DNA from: Clytia hemisphaerica
Lineage: Eukaryota; Cnidaria; Hydrozoa; Leptothecata; Clytiidae
DNA length: 64,000 nucleotides
Direction of reading: 5' to 3'
Assembly: GCA_902728285.1 (NCBI GenBank)
Contig: CACVBU010000854.1
Span: 1,352,059 to 1,416,058 of the forward strand
The translations under genes were made by a program, and so were the position numbers. The notes under the pieces are model-generated. The model saw only the letters and a program-made list of their open reading frames with translations. It made no database searches and had not been told where the DNA came from. Positions within the stretch are counted from its first letter, which is position 1. Each line of letters opens with the position of its first letter. Positions 44,845-55,782 of this stretch are shown here, in pieces.

Positions 44845-45600
44845 TTAAAGGAGGGTCGACGAAGGAAGACTGGATAGCCCTGGATATGAATAGACAACTG
44901 AAGAGGATTACATACAATATACTGTTTGTAGATGCAGAAAAGTATTTCAACAAACTGTGGATGGAGGATTGGGTCAGTGATATTGTCGAAAATAGACTAC
45001 GGCAAAGAGAAGCCATGCTGCTGTATACAATGAATAGAAACGCACAGTTAGAACACCGTACGGAGAAACAGAAACATTCAACATAGAAATTAGAAGTAAA
45101 ACAATTTTTGGCCCTATTTTATGTTGTAGCAGTACTTCAAAAATCAATAAATTAGGAAAACCAACAGGCATGACAGTTACTCTAAATGCTGAAGTGGATA
45201 GCCTCATATATGTTGATGATATTGCTTTGGCAGGGAGGATAAAATAGATGTAGAAAAAGTTGGTCATAAACTACAAATTATGGAAGATGAAAGGAAATTC
45301 ACGTTCAACATTGACAAAGGTAAAACAAGCTACATGATAGTGAAAACTGGAAAAGATTCAAACCAAGAGTGGATACAACTACCTGGGAAATTGGTTGCCA
45401 GAGAGCGGATGTATTGAAAAACAAATACAGCTAAAAAAGAAAAGAATCTGTTTCCAACAGAACTTATGAGAATTGTAAGGGACAACTGGGAATAGTGTCA
45501 ATGGAAGCAAGAATACTGATTTATGAAAATACAGTTGTTTCAACACTGACACATTACCTTGAGAATGCTGGACGAATATTGAGGGAAAGAATTTCCAATG
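44845..45600 (+). pseudogene. Decayed non-LTR (LINE) reverse-transcriptase fragment
   Basis: Frame pieces match the reverse transcriptase of non-LTR retrotransposons in the right order: FVDAEKYFNKLWMEDW near 44930, SLIYVDDIALAG (the YVDD catalytic box) near 45205, then KFTFNIDKGKTSYMIV near 45300 and MEARILIYENTVVSTLTHYL near 45500. The pieces lie in different frames with stops between them, so the copy is dead. Endonuclease and 3' end are not seen. The clade cannot be assigned from these fragments. It lies directly upstream of tetraspan copy 2. Confidence 0.85.
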
Positions 45601-46545
45601 ACTAGAAAAACTACAAGGGGGGTTCTAAAAGCCATCTTGAGATTCCCTACTACAACACCACTGGGGTATTATAATAAAAGAAGTAGGGAAATGGCCAATA
45701 AGACAAAAAATACAATACCATAGACTAATGTTGTATATAAGAAAATGATGAAATCGGATGAAAATAGAGGGGAACAATTGTGATACAGAGCCAGAAAAAG
45801 CCGGGATGGAGAGACAATTTAAAAGAAAGGAATACATCAAGGAAATGGGAGTCATATTGAAGCTAGTAAGACAATGAGACAAGGTTGTGACAATGTCCAT
45901 ATTCAAAGTTGCCACACGTAACGGGAAAAGACCGTTACTTTCAAAACATACCTACCCACCTCCTTAACACTCTTCATGATTTGACCAAAATTTTACCGAA
46001 GCTTCCATTCCTGCTAAAATCAATCCAAACGAAACGCTACAAAGGTTGCCATTTTCTGAGGTTAACAACGGCCGAGTTACATCATAATTTCTAAACAAAG
46101 GCTCGTTTTTTAAACTCCTGAGGTAAGAATAAAACCACCCCTAACTAAATTGCTCAGAGAAAGGATTTTGGATAGCGTGCAAAAGGAAAAAGCAAACAAA
46201 GAAGTGAGTGCTACGGTGGTCTTTGATTTTTTCCTTGGAATTTTTAGTGGAATTTCATTTTGGTCATCAATGCCACAGCTAACTCTCATCATCCCGATAT
46301 ACCTACCCACTAAGACAAACACAAGTTAAGTATTAGTTTACTGTTACATTGAATTCAAAATTTGATGCGGTAAAATTTCATTTGTTTCATTATTTATTAT
46401 TTTACCACGCGAACGATCAAATGTAAACAGCAGTAGAAAGTCTTCATTTTTAACCGGCACACGCTCATATCCTTTGTTTCACATTTGGCCGCACGGCGAG
46501 TGGCGATTATACATCGTATCCTTTGTTTCACATTAGTGCCGATGA
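45601..46545. other. LINE flank and intergenic sequence
   Basis: A short segment near 45893-45935 (TCCATATTCAAAGT...CGTAACGGGAAAAGACCGTTA) occurs inverted at about 50385-50425. The phrase ATCCTTTGTTTCACATT repeats at 46470, 46518 and 46947. No gene is supported. Confidence 0.4.
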
Positions 46546-46938
46546 TACCTTAAGGGAAGAAATTTTTACGAGAAGAAATTTTTGTGGAAGAAATTTTTGC
46601 GGAATTTAGTTTTGCGATTTTGGGCGTAATTCACAAAATTAAATTCTGCAAAACACACCAAAATGGCTAAATTGCAAAATTAAATTTCGCGAAATTCGAA
46701 TTTTTGGACTTATCATGACTTATCATAGAAACATTCATATTTGATGTTATTATTTTGTTGTTAAAGTTTGTTAATGTGACTGAAATATGTCTTGAAATCG
46801 ATGAAAAATATGAAAAACATTTTCTCTGTAAAAAAAATTCTTTTGAAATTTCTCAATCGCGAAATTAAATTCCGTGAAACTTTCGAAATCGGCTCACTCA
46901 CGAAATTAAATTCCGCGAAAATTTTTTCCCTTAAGGTA
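46546..46938. mobile_element. MITE with TACCTTAAGGGAAGAAATTT ends
   Basis: The left TACCTTAAGGGAAGAAATTT and right AAATTTTTTCCCTTAAGGTA-type ends are inverted repeats bounded by TA. The subterminal motifs GAAATTAAATTCCGCGAAA and AAATTTTTGYGG recur on both strands. Non-coding. Confidence 0.7.
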
Positions 46939-47149
46939 CATCATATCCTTTGTTTCACATTGGGCGCGCGAGTGGCGATGATACAAAGGATGTGGATGAA
47001 ATCAGTTGCATGAAGGCTTCGAGAGACTATGCGTACGCGGACACGTGCATTTGGTTTGGGAAAGTGGAAATTTGCGAAGAAAAATAAACCTTGAGCACAA
47101 AAAACGCTTTTTTAAACACTTTTTTCCACCAAAAAACAAATAACTTTTA

Positions 47150-48855
47150 TAGACTTACCTTCCCCAAAAATTGAAGAAGCCTTTACTAATTAAAGTAAAT
47201 GAGATTAGATAAGATAAAACCTTAAAAAATCAACCAGAATTTACAAAATTTCCTCCAAAGCAAATAGGTGATTTTCTCGTCGCCATCTTGTTTTAGAATG
47301 AGAATAATTTACGTGTCATTTCACATGGAAACTTTATTCATCCAATCAGATTGCGCAATTTCACTTTCGCTTTCTCTAGTCCAATAAAACTGCGGGATTT
47401 GAGTCATGTGACATCTCTATTGAAAAACCCGGCTCAAAATAAAATAGAAATACAGGGGGTCACACTACTGGCTACAGGAACTGAAAGCAAACAATTTTTA
47501 AGGCCAATATTTTTGGTTTTTAAAGATATGGACAAAAAAGGCACTTTTTTGGTGATAATTAAGATTTTACTTGGAAACTTTAATTCTCTTACATGACCCC
47601 CCAGGCATCGAAATAAGGGAAAGAAAGTGCATCGCAATTTTTTAATAAGCATGATCAGGGTGTCTACGGATTTTTTTTCGGGATTTTTAAGGTTTTCAAG
47701 GTTTTTTTGGTCATTTTTAAGTGGTTTTTCAAGGTTTTTTGGCAAAAACTTTGGCACTTTTCAAGGTTTTTTGAAACTCAGTTGACATGGCTCTTTACAG
47801 GAATTTTTTTTTTTTCAGAATAGAGGACAGCAAATAAAATTTATTCGCTTTTGGTGCCCGGGGAATTACATTCACAGTTAAATTCCTATCTCCCTCTCGA
47901 GAACAACACTACAAAGAGAAATAATCCAGCTCCCTAGTCTTCCAACTGTAGAAATAAAGAATTAGAAGCAAAACCAATTGTTTACAGTGACCGAGGAGGC
48001 GCAACCATGGTTTGCGCCGACGAGAGAAAATTTTGATTTTGACTCTTTCAAATGGATAAAAAACGCCTTGTTTTTGATTTTGTTTTTTACAAAAATCTAT
48101 TTCCAAAAGAGTTGTTTTAAGGAATCTTCAAAATTTTATTGATGAACGGCCATTATTCCAAGACGCCCTGAAGCGATTTGAAAATTGGGGAACAGTCGAT
48201 TTCTTAGGGTTCATGCAAACATAAAATTAGTGACAAAAACTCAGCTAATGATAAAAGAATATGTTGCATTCGTTGCGACAGAATCGCAACAGAAACAGGA
48301 AAATATGGAATTCTCTAAATGTTATATTATAAAGGTTTAGCGCCGCAGGCGGTTTTTTACTTATTCTTACTTTTCGAATGACTGGATAGTGCTTTTCAAG
48401 GTTTTTAACGATTTTTCAAGGTTTTCAAGGTTTTTCCCAGAAAATTGATAGTTTTCAAGGTTTTCAAGGTTTTCAAGGTCCCGTAGACACCCTGATGATT
48501 TTGCATCCTAAAATGGATCAATTTTCAATTTTTAGCTTGTAAGTAATCCAAAAAACGCATTGCGAATTGCGAAATGCAATACGCTAATTTGATCCCTGCC
48601 CCCGTCCCACGCCGCCTTGATATGAGCGAGGGAACCATGTTGACCAACCCTACTGAAAATTTCAGATCAAATGAAAATTGGAAAAAGCTGGTTTTTGACT
48701 TTTTCTGATCCAAAAGTGCTATTTTTTGAAAGTAATTGCTTCATGGAATAAATAAAAAGATATACTCAAATCTTGTAGGGGTCATTAAAAATTTTTTTTT
48801 GCCAAAATCGATTTTCGCATTTCGCCATTTTTCCCTACGCAAACGCACGTACAGA
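47150..48855 (-). repeat. Dispersed repeat (partner of 1885-2640) carrying the 839-bp element
   Basis: The two flanks of the insertion at 47656-48494 together match 1885-2640 in reverse order. The left part (47150-47620) has the CTTATCTAATCTCATTTACT-type region, GCGCAATTTCACTTTCGCTT and a TTAAGATTTTACTTGG segment. The right part (48500-48855) has GAGCGAGGGAACCATGTTGA and CATGGAATAAATAAAAAGAT. The insert is therefore younger than this repeat. Confidence 0.65.
47656..48494. mobile_element. 839-bp element, CAGGGTGTCTACGG ends, copy 2
   Basis: The ends CAGGGTGTCTACGG and CCGTAGACACCCTG are perfect inverted repeats. ATGAT is duplicated at 47651-47655 and 48495-48499. It has the same size and content as the copy at 19821-20660, in inverted orientation, including GCCGCAGGCGGTTTTTTACT near 48345 and the subterminal GGTTTTCAAGGT units. 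The two copies differ by scattered substitutions. No transposase is encoded. Confidence 0.92.
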
Positions 48856-49281
48856 GACGATAGCATCATAACTTCATGCCGTTCAGACAGGCTATCTCTA
48901 AAGCTCTAAAACAGCATCTAATAACATGAAAACCAGAATATGATTCTTCAATGGGAATCAAAAGTATAAAGTGCACTTACAAACATCAATTTGTCAGATC
49001 TAACAAAATTAATAACCGCACTGTCATCATTGACAATAAAACAAACGATTTTCTGTCAAGAGCCTTGTAAACATTTTAACAACTTCCATCGAAATGATCT
49101 ATCACAGCTCAGTCTACCATTTTTAGCGTGGTCCGAGGATTGAGCCGAGAACGCTCGCAAAACGCCTGCGAGCTCCCGCGCAGGTGAAAACTTCAATCTG
49201 TCAATCATTTTCTCAAGCAAAGAGTACGCGAAGCGATTCTAGCTTTACGATAGTGCCGCTGATCATCAATGGATAGTACTC
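48856..49281. other. Intergenic, no feature seen
   Basis: Unique-looking sequence, GC-richer around 49130-49200. No exon, inverted repeat or RNA gene is supported. Confidence 0.4.
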
Positions 49282-49288
49282 AATTATC

Positions 49289-49961
49289 CAGGGGATGTCA
49301 ATCGAAAAATTCGATTGTAGAATCGATCGAAGTCAATCGAAGTCGATCGAAGTGATCAGTCGAATCAATCGAAGTCGATCGAAGTGATTGTCGAATCGAT
49401 CGAAGATTTACATTTTTTCCTCTTTATGATCTCTTCGATCAACTTCGATTGACTTCGATTGACTTTCTTGTCGCTATCGTTGTAACTTGCTTGCAGAAAA
49501 TAATTTCACCCACCTTGTCTCCTTTTTGCCTTAACGTTCAGTCTCCACTTGCGCACGCTGCGATAGCTCTTCTTTGAGCAAAGCTTCCCACGCTATTGGT
49601 CATAAGAAAAATGAAGCAATTCCATTGGCGTGATCTGACGTAACGCTTACTCTCCTGAAAAGCAAGCGCGCGCTGCGTTTTTCTCAAAGCAAAAATGATT
49701 GAAGCCAAAGATGCGATCGCAGCGCGCTAGTGGAGACTGACCTTTAGGCTCGAAAGAAAACATAAATCGAAGTTGATCGAAGTCAATCAAAGTCGATCAA
49801 AGTCAATCGTAGTCGATCGAAGTTGATCAAAGATTTACATTTTTTTTAAAGGTTTGATCGACTTCGATTGATGCGACAATCACTTCGATTGACTTCGATT
49901 GATTCGACCAATCACTTCGATCGACTTCGATTGCTTCAATCGCTTCGATTGACATCCCCTG
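49289..49961. mobile_element. Fold-back element with CAGGGGATGTCAATCGAA ends
   Basis: The ends CAGGGGATGTCAATCGAA and its complement are perfect over 18 bp. AATTATC flanks both sides (49282-49288 and 49962-49968). Each arm is a long run of GATCGAAGTCAATCGAAGTC units, mirrored on the other side, around a core of about 270 bp that is not repetitive. CAGGGG ends are common in hAT elements, but the visible duplication is 7 bp, not 8. Non-coding. Confidence 0.85.
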
Positions 49962-49968
49962 AATTATC

Positions 49969-50835
49969 ATTACAGATCATTATCCTTTTATTTTTATTCC
50001 TAGAACTTTTGCAAAAAAAGGAAAAATAGAAAAGTTGTATTTTTTACTGCTCTATTCACATACATACTGAATTTGAAAGATCTTCTATGAGGCGTTTTTT
50101 TGCAAACTTCAAAAAACTGATTTTGCAGGACTTTAGCTTAGTGCTTGCGTACAGCATAAGGTACAAAGTCCAAACATGCATTTCCCGTAATTTTTGTTTG
50201 AAGAGTTAGGTCTATACTGTCAGAACCATTAATTAGTAAGTCATGCATTGATGTTTTTCATATTTGGACTGAAAAAAAAAGAAATGATGAAAATTTTTTA
50301 AATAATGAAAATTTTTAAGCGGTAGCTCAAACACATGCGGGCGGGTAACGGTAAACTAATACCTGACTTTCCTTCCCCTAACGGTCTTTTCCCGTTACAC
50401 ATACACTTTGAATATGGACGTCTAACTACCAATGCTACTCCCAACCCTTTTTTGACTCTCAAACTTCAACCCTGATCCTGTCCCTAACCAATATAAACGA
50501 TTTTCACCAATACGGATTGAATAACAAAAAATCTACAAACGGCACCGTGAGTGGTCCTTAATCCGACAGCCCCAGACAGCCCTGCCTAAATCCAATGGGG
50601 TCTTTCAAAGATACAAACTAAAATAAAAACAAGCCTTTCGCTGTGGCGCAACGAAAATACCAAAGTGCCAACTAAACTGAGAGATTTGATACATTGAACC
50701 AATTGAACCAAATAGAAATAACAATGATTGCTTCTTATACAAAACATAATTTTTTATTGCAATATGTACAACAGCAGTAACAGCATCATAAAAAGTAATT
50801 ATTTTTTTACAATTCACACTTTTTAAATTACATTG
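49969..50835. other. Intergenic, minor repeat traces
   Basis: The segment near 50310-50345 repeats one at about 32970-33040, and 50385-50425 is an inverted match to 45893-45935. The minus-strand frame at 50605-50841 has no recognisable feature. Confidence 0.4.
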
Positions 50836-50864
50836 GGCCATTCCAGAAAAAAAACATTACCCCC

Positions 50865-51106
50865 TACCGTAAGTTGGTCTAATGTCGACATCCGTCTTCT
50901 AATTTCGACATCCTTATTTAAAGATATGAATGATAGGAAGGTTGGAATCGCTGATTGAAACTTATTTTTTTTGCTAAGCAATCAGTTGATGAGTCCATCA
51001 GTGATTCCAACCTTCCTATCATTCATATCTTTAGATAAGGATGTCGAAATTAGAAGAGGGATGTCGACATTAGGCCAACTTACAGACATTAGGCCAACTT
51101 ACGGTA
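50865..51106. mobile_element. MITE, TACCGTAAGTTGG family, copy B (intact)
   Basis: Starts TACCGTAAGTTGGTCTAATG and ends with the complement at GGTA. The interior folds back almost completely (CGACATCC, GGAAGGTTGGAATC and their complements). Near the right end a 19-bp piece containing CATTAGGCCAACTTAC is directly duplicated, which is absent in copy C. It is nested in the element 50836-52355. Confidence 0.85.
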
Positions 51107-51256
51107 ATGGATGACATCAATTTTTGAAATAAATTTTGGCACGGAATTTCAGGCAAACTTTAAAGAGAAATTGTATCGGAATTCCATGAATTTTACTTAA
51201 TTTTGCATTAAAGTATTGCCATATTGGAATTCCATGATTTTTTAGGTTACAGTAAC

Positions 51257-52220
51257 GACGACCCACGGCATGGCTCGAACATGTTCGGGCCTCTTGATTA
51301 ATATTTTTTTTAAATGGCCTGCGCGTGGGCCGCGTGATTTTATTTTAGTGATACAGCTATGTGAGAGTCACCTGAGGGGCCACCATGGTTGGGCCCGAAG
51401 GGCAAGAAAATTTTGAAATCAGGCGGTTTTAAGTACTGAAAAAGATATCTTGTTTGAGTTTTTATTAAAAGTACATCATTGAAAAAAAACCCTTATTATC
51501 AAGTTAAGTGCTTATAAAATGAATATGCTAGCAGACGTTAGGCATATGTTTAAAAGTAAACAAAGAGAGTGAATGAGAAAATAATATTACACTACTGTAA
51601 AAGATAGCAATATACTTCAAGTGATGTTTTAAGCTTCTGCACTTCAAAGTTTGTTATAATCATGATTCTTTTAAATATAAGAAGCCTGTGATTTTACTTG
51701 AAGAAACACTCAAGAGAATGATATAAATGAAGTCTTTCATTAACAGAAGATATGATCACAAAAAATAAATTTTCAGAAACAATATCATACATCAAGGATA
51801 TCTAGAAAAGACTTTATGGCCGGCGACTTTGAACTCATATTGGGCTTTGAGGTCGGCGAAAATCGCCGGTCGCCGGCCTCAAACAAACCCCCTGAATATG
51901 GTCTTCTTTTTATTCTTTATCCCGTTCCCTTTTCTCGTGGTCTTCTTCTATTCGAAGCAGAATTTTTCTGGATTGTTTTTTGTATACTGTTATACAACTT
52001 TGTGAATCAAACTGGTATTTAGAACTTTGAATTTGACTAATGAAAATATTTAACAATGGATGATGATAAACCAGGAAAGGTAAATAAAATTAAATTCTAC
52101 TATTCCTATGATGTTGTAAATATATGGCCCGAACATGGTCCGAACAAAAATAATACTTTTTTGAGGCCCGAGCATGGTCCGAACAGGCCCAAACATGTTC
52201 GGGCCATGCCGTGGGTCGTC
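51257..52220. mobile_element. 964-bp element, GACGACCCACGGCATGGC ends
   Basis: The 35-bp terminal inverted repeats start GACGACCCACGGCATGGC and continue into GAACATGTTCGGGCC with two mismatches. AGTAAC flanks both sides (51251-51256 and 52221-52226). The interior has no transposase frame; the short frame 51816-52022 is uninformative. It contains a GCCACCATGGTTGGGCCCG palindrome near 51380 that resembles motifs in other elements of this window. It is nested in 50836-52355. Confidence 0.82.
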
Positions 52221-52360
52221 AGTAACGGAATTCCACGGTTTTGATAGGTATTTTGTAAATTTGTTACGTAAATTCCGGACTTTCTTGAAAGTAATTTGCT
52301 ACGGAAATTCCATGTCATCCATTGGGGGGTAACAATTATAAAAACTGGAAAGGCCCATTA

Positions 52361-53402
52361 ATTGGCATCTTGGAGGCATGCATTACACACAAGTGTTTCA
52401 ACCGGTATTCCAACGAAGCCATATTTTGGTTTGTACAGAAATTTCGCCCGCTCAAATCTTAACAACAAAATGGTCAATCTCACTAAAGCAAAACATTGCG
52501 GCCACGGCATTTCCCTGGATAAAAATTCTGGTCACGTGACCATCCGTGATTTTAGACCAATGAAAACGCTTCATTTCCCCGGATTAAAGTTGTGTCTACA
52601 CTAACACGCGGGAAATGGCTAGAAAACGAGAGAAAAAACCGGGGGTCAAATTAAATTTTTCTTCCTTCTTGCGGCAGACATAAAAGACTTTAAGAGGCCA
52701 TTTATTTAAGAAAGGGGTGTTATATCATAAATGAATTATGTAAGTAAGTGATATTTTAAGTAACAAGCTCATTAACAATTTTATTTTGAAGTTTGTTTTT
52801 AAAAACAGAACCCCCGTGCTATAAGATAATCTCATTTTCTTAACTTATGGACCCAATTGGAAGTCTTTGTAATACAGATCATTTGGCAGTGTAGTTGCAG
52901 CCTATACAAGAATTGGAATCTAAAGTCTGAAGTCGTAACTCCTTGTCAGTGACCCTGCAGAGAAGTTTTTAGTTGGCAGACACTGACTTTATGTTGGTTT
53001 GGAAATCGTTTTATTTTGAAATATAATCTTCACTTTAGATGAATACTTTTATTTATTTGGATTCATGAAAGGTTCAAGGTTTGTTTACTTTTTATTTCAA
53101 ATTATTTCATTGATTTATTGAGCTGCAATAGCTGAATGAAAAACGAAGATTTTTGATAGTTATCATCGTGGGCTTGGCCGCCATTTTGAATTTCGATTTT
53201 TTTTCTCCTGTACTCGGCAATTTAGAGGTTGTTCGTCACGGCTGTTTCAGTAAGCCAAAAATCGAACGTCTGGAATCGAATCAACACAAAAATTGACGAA
53301 AATTTACCTTACTCATTGATCTGTAGGTCTAGCTCTGAAGATCATTTTAAAATTCTGTAAAAAGCCTCTTGAAGCCGAAAGATAGTTCTTTCCGAATCAT
53401 TT
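52361..53402. other. Intergenic, no gene supported
   Basis: No frame with coding features. The region 52480-52620 is slightly GC-richer, but no exon borders are consistent. No inverted repeats were recognised. Confidence 0.4.
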
Positions 53403-53632
53403 TACCGTAAGTTGGTCTAATGTCGACATCTGTCTTCTAATTTCGACATCCTTCTTTATAGATAGGAATAATAAGAAGGTCGAAATCACTGATAGACTAA
53501 AGATTCCTCCTCTCATCGAGCTAGTCAAAGTCAATCAGCGATCCCGACCTTCCTCAGTTTCTATTGTTCCTATCTCTAAAGAAGGGTGTCGAAATTAAAA
53601 GACGGATGTCGACATTAGACCAACTTACGGTA
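53403..53632. mobile_element. MITE, TACCGTAAGTTGG family, copy C
   Basis: Starts TACCGTAAGTTGGTCTAATG and ends CCAACTTACGGTA. It shares the CGACATC-TCTTCTAATTTCGACATCC arm and the GACCTTCC region with copies A and B, but the loop (near 53505-53545) has a different sequence. TA borders. Confidence 0.85.
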
Positions 53633-54043
53633 CTTTGTTTTGATTCGATCACGCAATCGCCAAATCGCGTATTACGATCGTAATACGCGATTTGGCATAC
53701 GCGTAACACTTGTGTACAGCCAGCCATCATCTTGTTAGATGTTTTGTTTCGAGAGCTCTTGCAATAGTTTATCGTTCAACTTGGAGAGGGAATGTTTGTA
53801 AACATAGAATTTTTTTCATAACAGTTATTTGGAGGGTCGGAATTAGGCAGGGCTCTCGGATTTAGGACCACTCACGGCATCATATGTCATCATATGACAG
53901 TATGAAGGAGCCAACACCCCCACAAAACCACCTCAATCGTAAAGGATACAGGAAAAGAGAGGAACTCAATAACCATAGGAAAATATATGATAAGATCTAT
54001 GAAGCAACATAAAAGTTCAGGTCTAATGATGTCATATACTTAC
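53633..54043. other. Intergenic, small palindrome only
   Basis: A perfect palindrome-like pair, GCCAAATCGCGTATTACGAT / ATCGTAATACGCGATTTGGC, lies at 53658-53696. Otherwise nothing is supported. Confidence 0.45.
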
Positions 54044-54091
54044 AATAACAACTCCCTTTTTCGCTTTTTGAATTGAGTTTAGATCCGCCAT
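54044..54091 (-). CDS. Candidate first coding exon, product unknown
   Basis: On the minus strand ATG at 54091 opens MADLNSIQKAKKGVVI and runs straight into a textbook donor (GTAAGTAT) in phase 0. It is head-to-head with the UBE2T-like exon, with about 485 bp between the two ATGs, which would suit a shared promoter. I cannot identify the protein or find exon 2 downstream. A chance ATG plus donor remains possible. Confidence 0.33.
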
Positions 54092-54576
54092 TGAGAAGCA
54101 AATCGCTACTATAAAAACACTTTGTTACTCATCTCTTCAAACCTCTTCAGTACATTTTACTGACCGAAAGAAGTAAAGATACTATGAAATATTTTCTACT
54201 AAAAATCATCAATAGTCTAAATTTGTTGGAAATAGGTCGTTTTTGACTTATAAAAATATTTCTCATTTTCAATTTTAGTTGCCTAACTTTTAAACTGTTC
54301 ATAATTTTAAAATAATTTTATTACACTTTACAGTCCTTGTTTTATGACATCAGAAAATTCGAAGAATTCTTGTATTTTTAAAGGCATGCGCTGCGTCAGA
54401 CAATAAGGAAAGTTTATCAAATCTTTATTGATCACTTGGTGCGCTATTGAAACACAAGTAGTCTTTAGGTAATTTTTGTAAAAACGAAAGTGAAAGTTGC
54501 CACAGAAAAATTTACTGCAACTTTTTTTGTTCTTTCTTTGCTGGGAAAGACACCACCGGGACCAAATTGAGTGAGA

Positions 54577-54688
54577 ATGAATAATCGATTAAAAGTAAGA
54601 ATGAAAAAAGAGATGGACATGATGGAGAGGGAACCACCTCCTGGAATCTCTTTATGGACTGAAGATCGCATCACCAATCTCAAAGCTA
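54577..54688 (+). CDS. UBE2T: First exon of a UBE2T-like ubiquitin-conjugating enzyme (partial)
   Basis: The exon reads MNNRLKVRMKKEMDMMEREP and then PPGISLWTEDRITNLKA, ending in a good donor (A|GTAAGA) at 54688, phase 1. The N-terminal helix followed by EPPPGI-x-x-W and a charged segment ending L(K/R)A is the start of UBE2T, the E2 that ubiquitinates FANCD2/FANCI in the Fanconi anaemia pathway. The catalytic Cys lies in later exons, none of which I can find before the window ends. The BEL/Pao element (55783 onward) would sit, in antisense, in intron 1 if the gene is intact. Alternatives: a broken gene or retained exon fragment. ATG choice: it is the first in-frame ATG; an upstream AGA and GTG continue open. 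Confidence 0.68.
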
Positions 54689-54869
54689 GTAAGATCTTTC
54701 ATCATCTTTTGCCATCATATTCAGTTAGGAACATTTGGCGAGTTCCTGTACGCGGCCGCAATCAAAAAAAATCACAATGTCACTCAATAAAAAACGGCGT
54801 TCGTGTCTTTTCGCACTTTTTTTAGCCTAGACGATGTAGCAAACATAGTAAGTATAAGCACACTGTGCT

Positions 54870-55135
54870 TTTAATTGGCTGACAATTTCTTTTGTGTCGG
54901 AAAAACTTTTTCAAACTTTCAGTGATGATTGATCAAACTGTTACAATGAAAATTATCCAGCGCATTTTTTATCTTCTTACCTTCTTCATCTTTAATGAAG
55001 CACTCGAAGTTTACTGAAAGTAAGCACATAAGATATTCTTATAATTAATGATATTGATTTAAACACACTTCGTTTGCGCTACGGTGGAGTGCATGACGTA
55101 ACTCGCGCGGCAACTAACTCGCCTTCTGTTGGAAG
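54870..55135 (-). repeat. Dispersed repeat, inverted partner of 2610-2890
   Basis: GTGGAGTGCATGACGTAACT, CTCGCCTTCTGTTGG and AATGAAGCACT-type segments match the complement of 2610-2890 with moderate divergence. Ends are approximate. Non-coding. Confidence 0.5.
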
Positions 55136-55410
55136 ATCATATTGGGCGTTTTGGCGTTACCACCCTCGACCCAGCGAGCCCCTTTGTCTTTCCGCAACTC
55201 TTTCCACCATTTTAGATGGCCTTAACAATAGATCCAAAAGGGCGCCATAATCTTGGAAGATAATTTGTTTTGGTCTCCGGCTTTGGGAAGTAGCATGTTT
55301 TTGGTTGTTTTCGATGGAAAATGGTAAGAAACTTAAGTTTACAAGTGTCATTTAGTTTTTGCTGGCTTATAGAATGGCAGGATCCTGGATGGTTTCCCTA
55401 ACTGATATTC
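55136..55410. other. Intergenic, no gene supported
   Basis: A GC-richer patch with a 64-codon minus-strand frame (55157-55351) that ends in VERVAERQRGSLGRG. I cannot connect it to other exons or a family. Confidence 0.35.
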
Positions 55411-55782
55411 CCAGATGGTGTCAATCGAACGAATCAAACGCCAAATCAATTGAACGCAATTGAACGCAATCAAATAATTGCAATTCGATTGTCGAACGCA
55501 ATCGAATCGCAATCGAATATTACCCAGGATTTGCTGTTCGATTGCTTCGATTACGTTCGATTGTATTCGATTACGTTCGATTGATTCAATTATATTAGAT
55601 TTTATTCACTTTGGTACGGTACTTAAGCACTCGGCCGCCCGCTAAAAAGCCCTAACGGAGTGATCCCAATTTAATTTAATCAAACTCATCAAACATAATC
55701 CTAATCGAACGAAATCAAAGATTATTCGAATGCAAATGACAATCGAACATAGTTCAACTATCAATCTAACCTTACTCAAACT
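55411..55782. mobile_element. Palindromic TCAATCGAAC element, copy 2, cut by the BEL/Pao LTR
   Basis: Starts CCAGATGGTGTCAATCGAAC and follows, in inverted orientation, the sequence of 29513-30413 (including the GGCCGCCCGCTAAAAAGC segment). It stops at CTAACCTTACTCAAA exactly where the LTR begins. The copy at 29513 continues past this point, so the retrotransposon inserted into this one. The missing half should lie to the right of the window. Confidence 0.8.

Larger units (their letters stand above)
50836..52355. mobile_element. Large GGCCATTCCAG-ended element hosting two other elements
   Basis: The left GGCCATTCCAGAAAA and complement of the right GGCCTTTCCAG match the terminal repeat of the 307-bp element at 5668-5974. 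The flanks are CATTG (50831-50835) and CATTA (52356-52360), a 5-bp duplication with one change. Inside lie a complete TACCGTAAGTTGG MITE (50865-51106) and a 964-bp element (51257-52220), so without inserts it is about 310 bp, as in the other copy. The matching host size is good support for the nesting. Confidence 0.8.

Noticed and set aside
47351..47757. Frames of 81 and 107 codons near 47.5 kb
   Set aside because: They cross the junction between the dispersed repeat and the 839-bp element, so they are chimeric repeat sequence.
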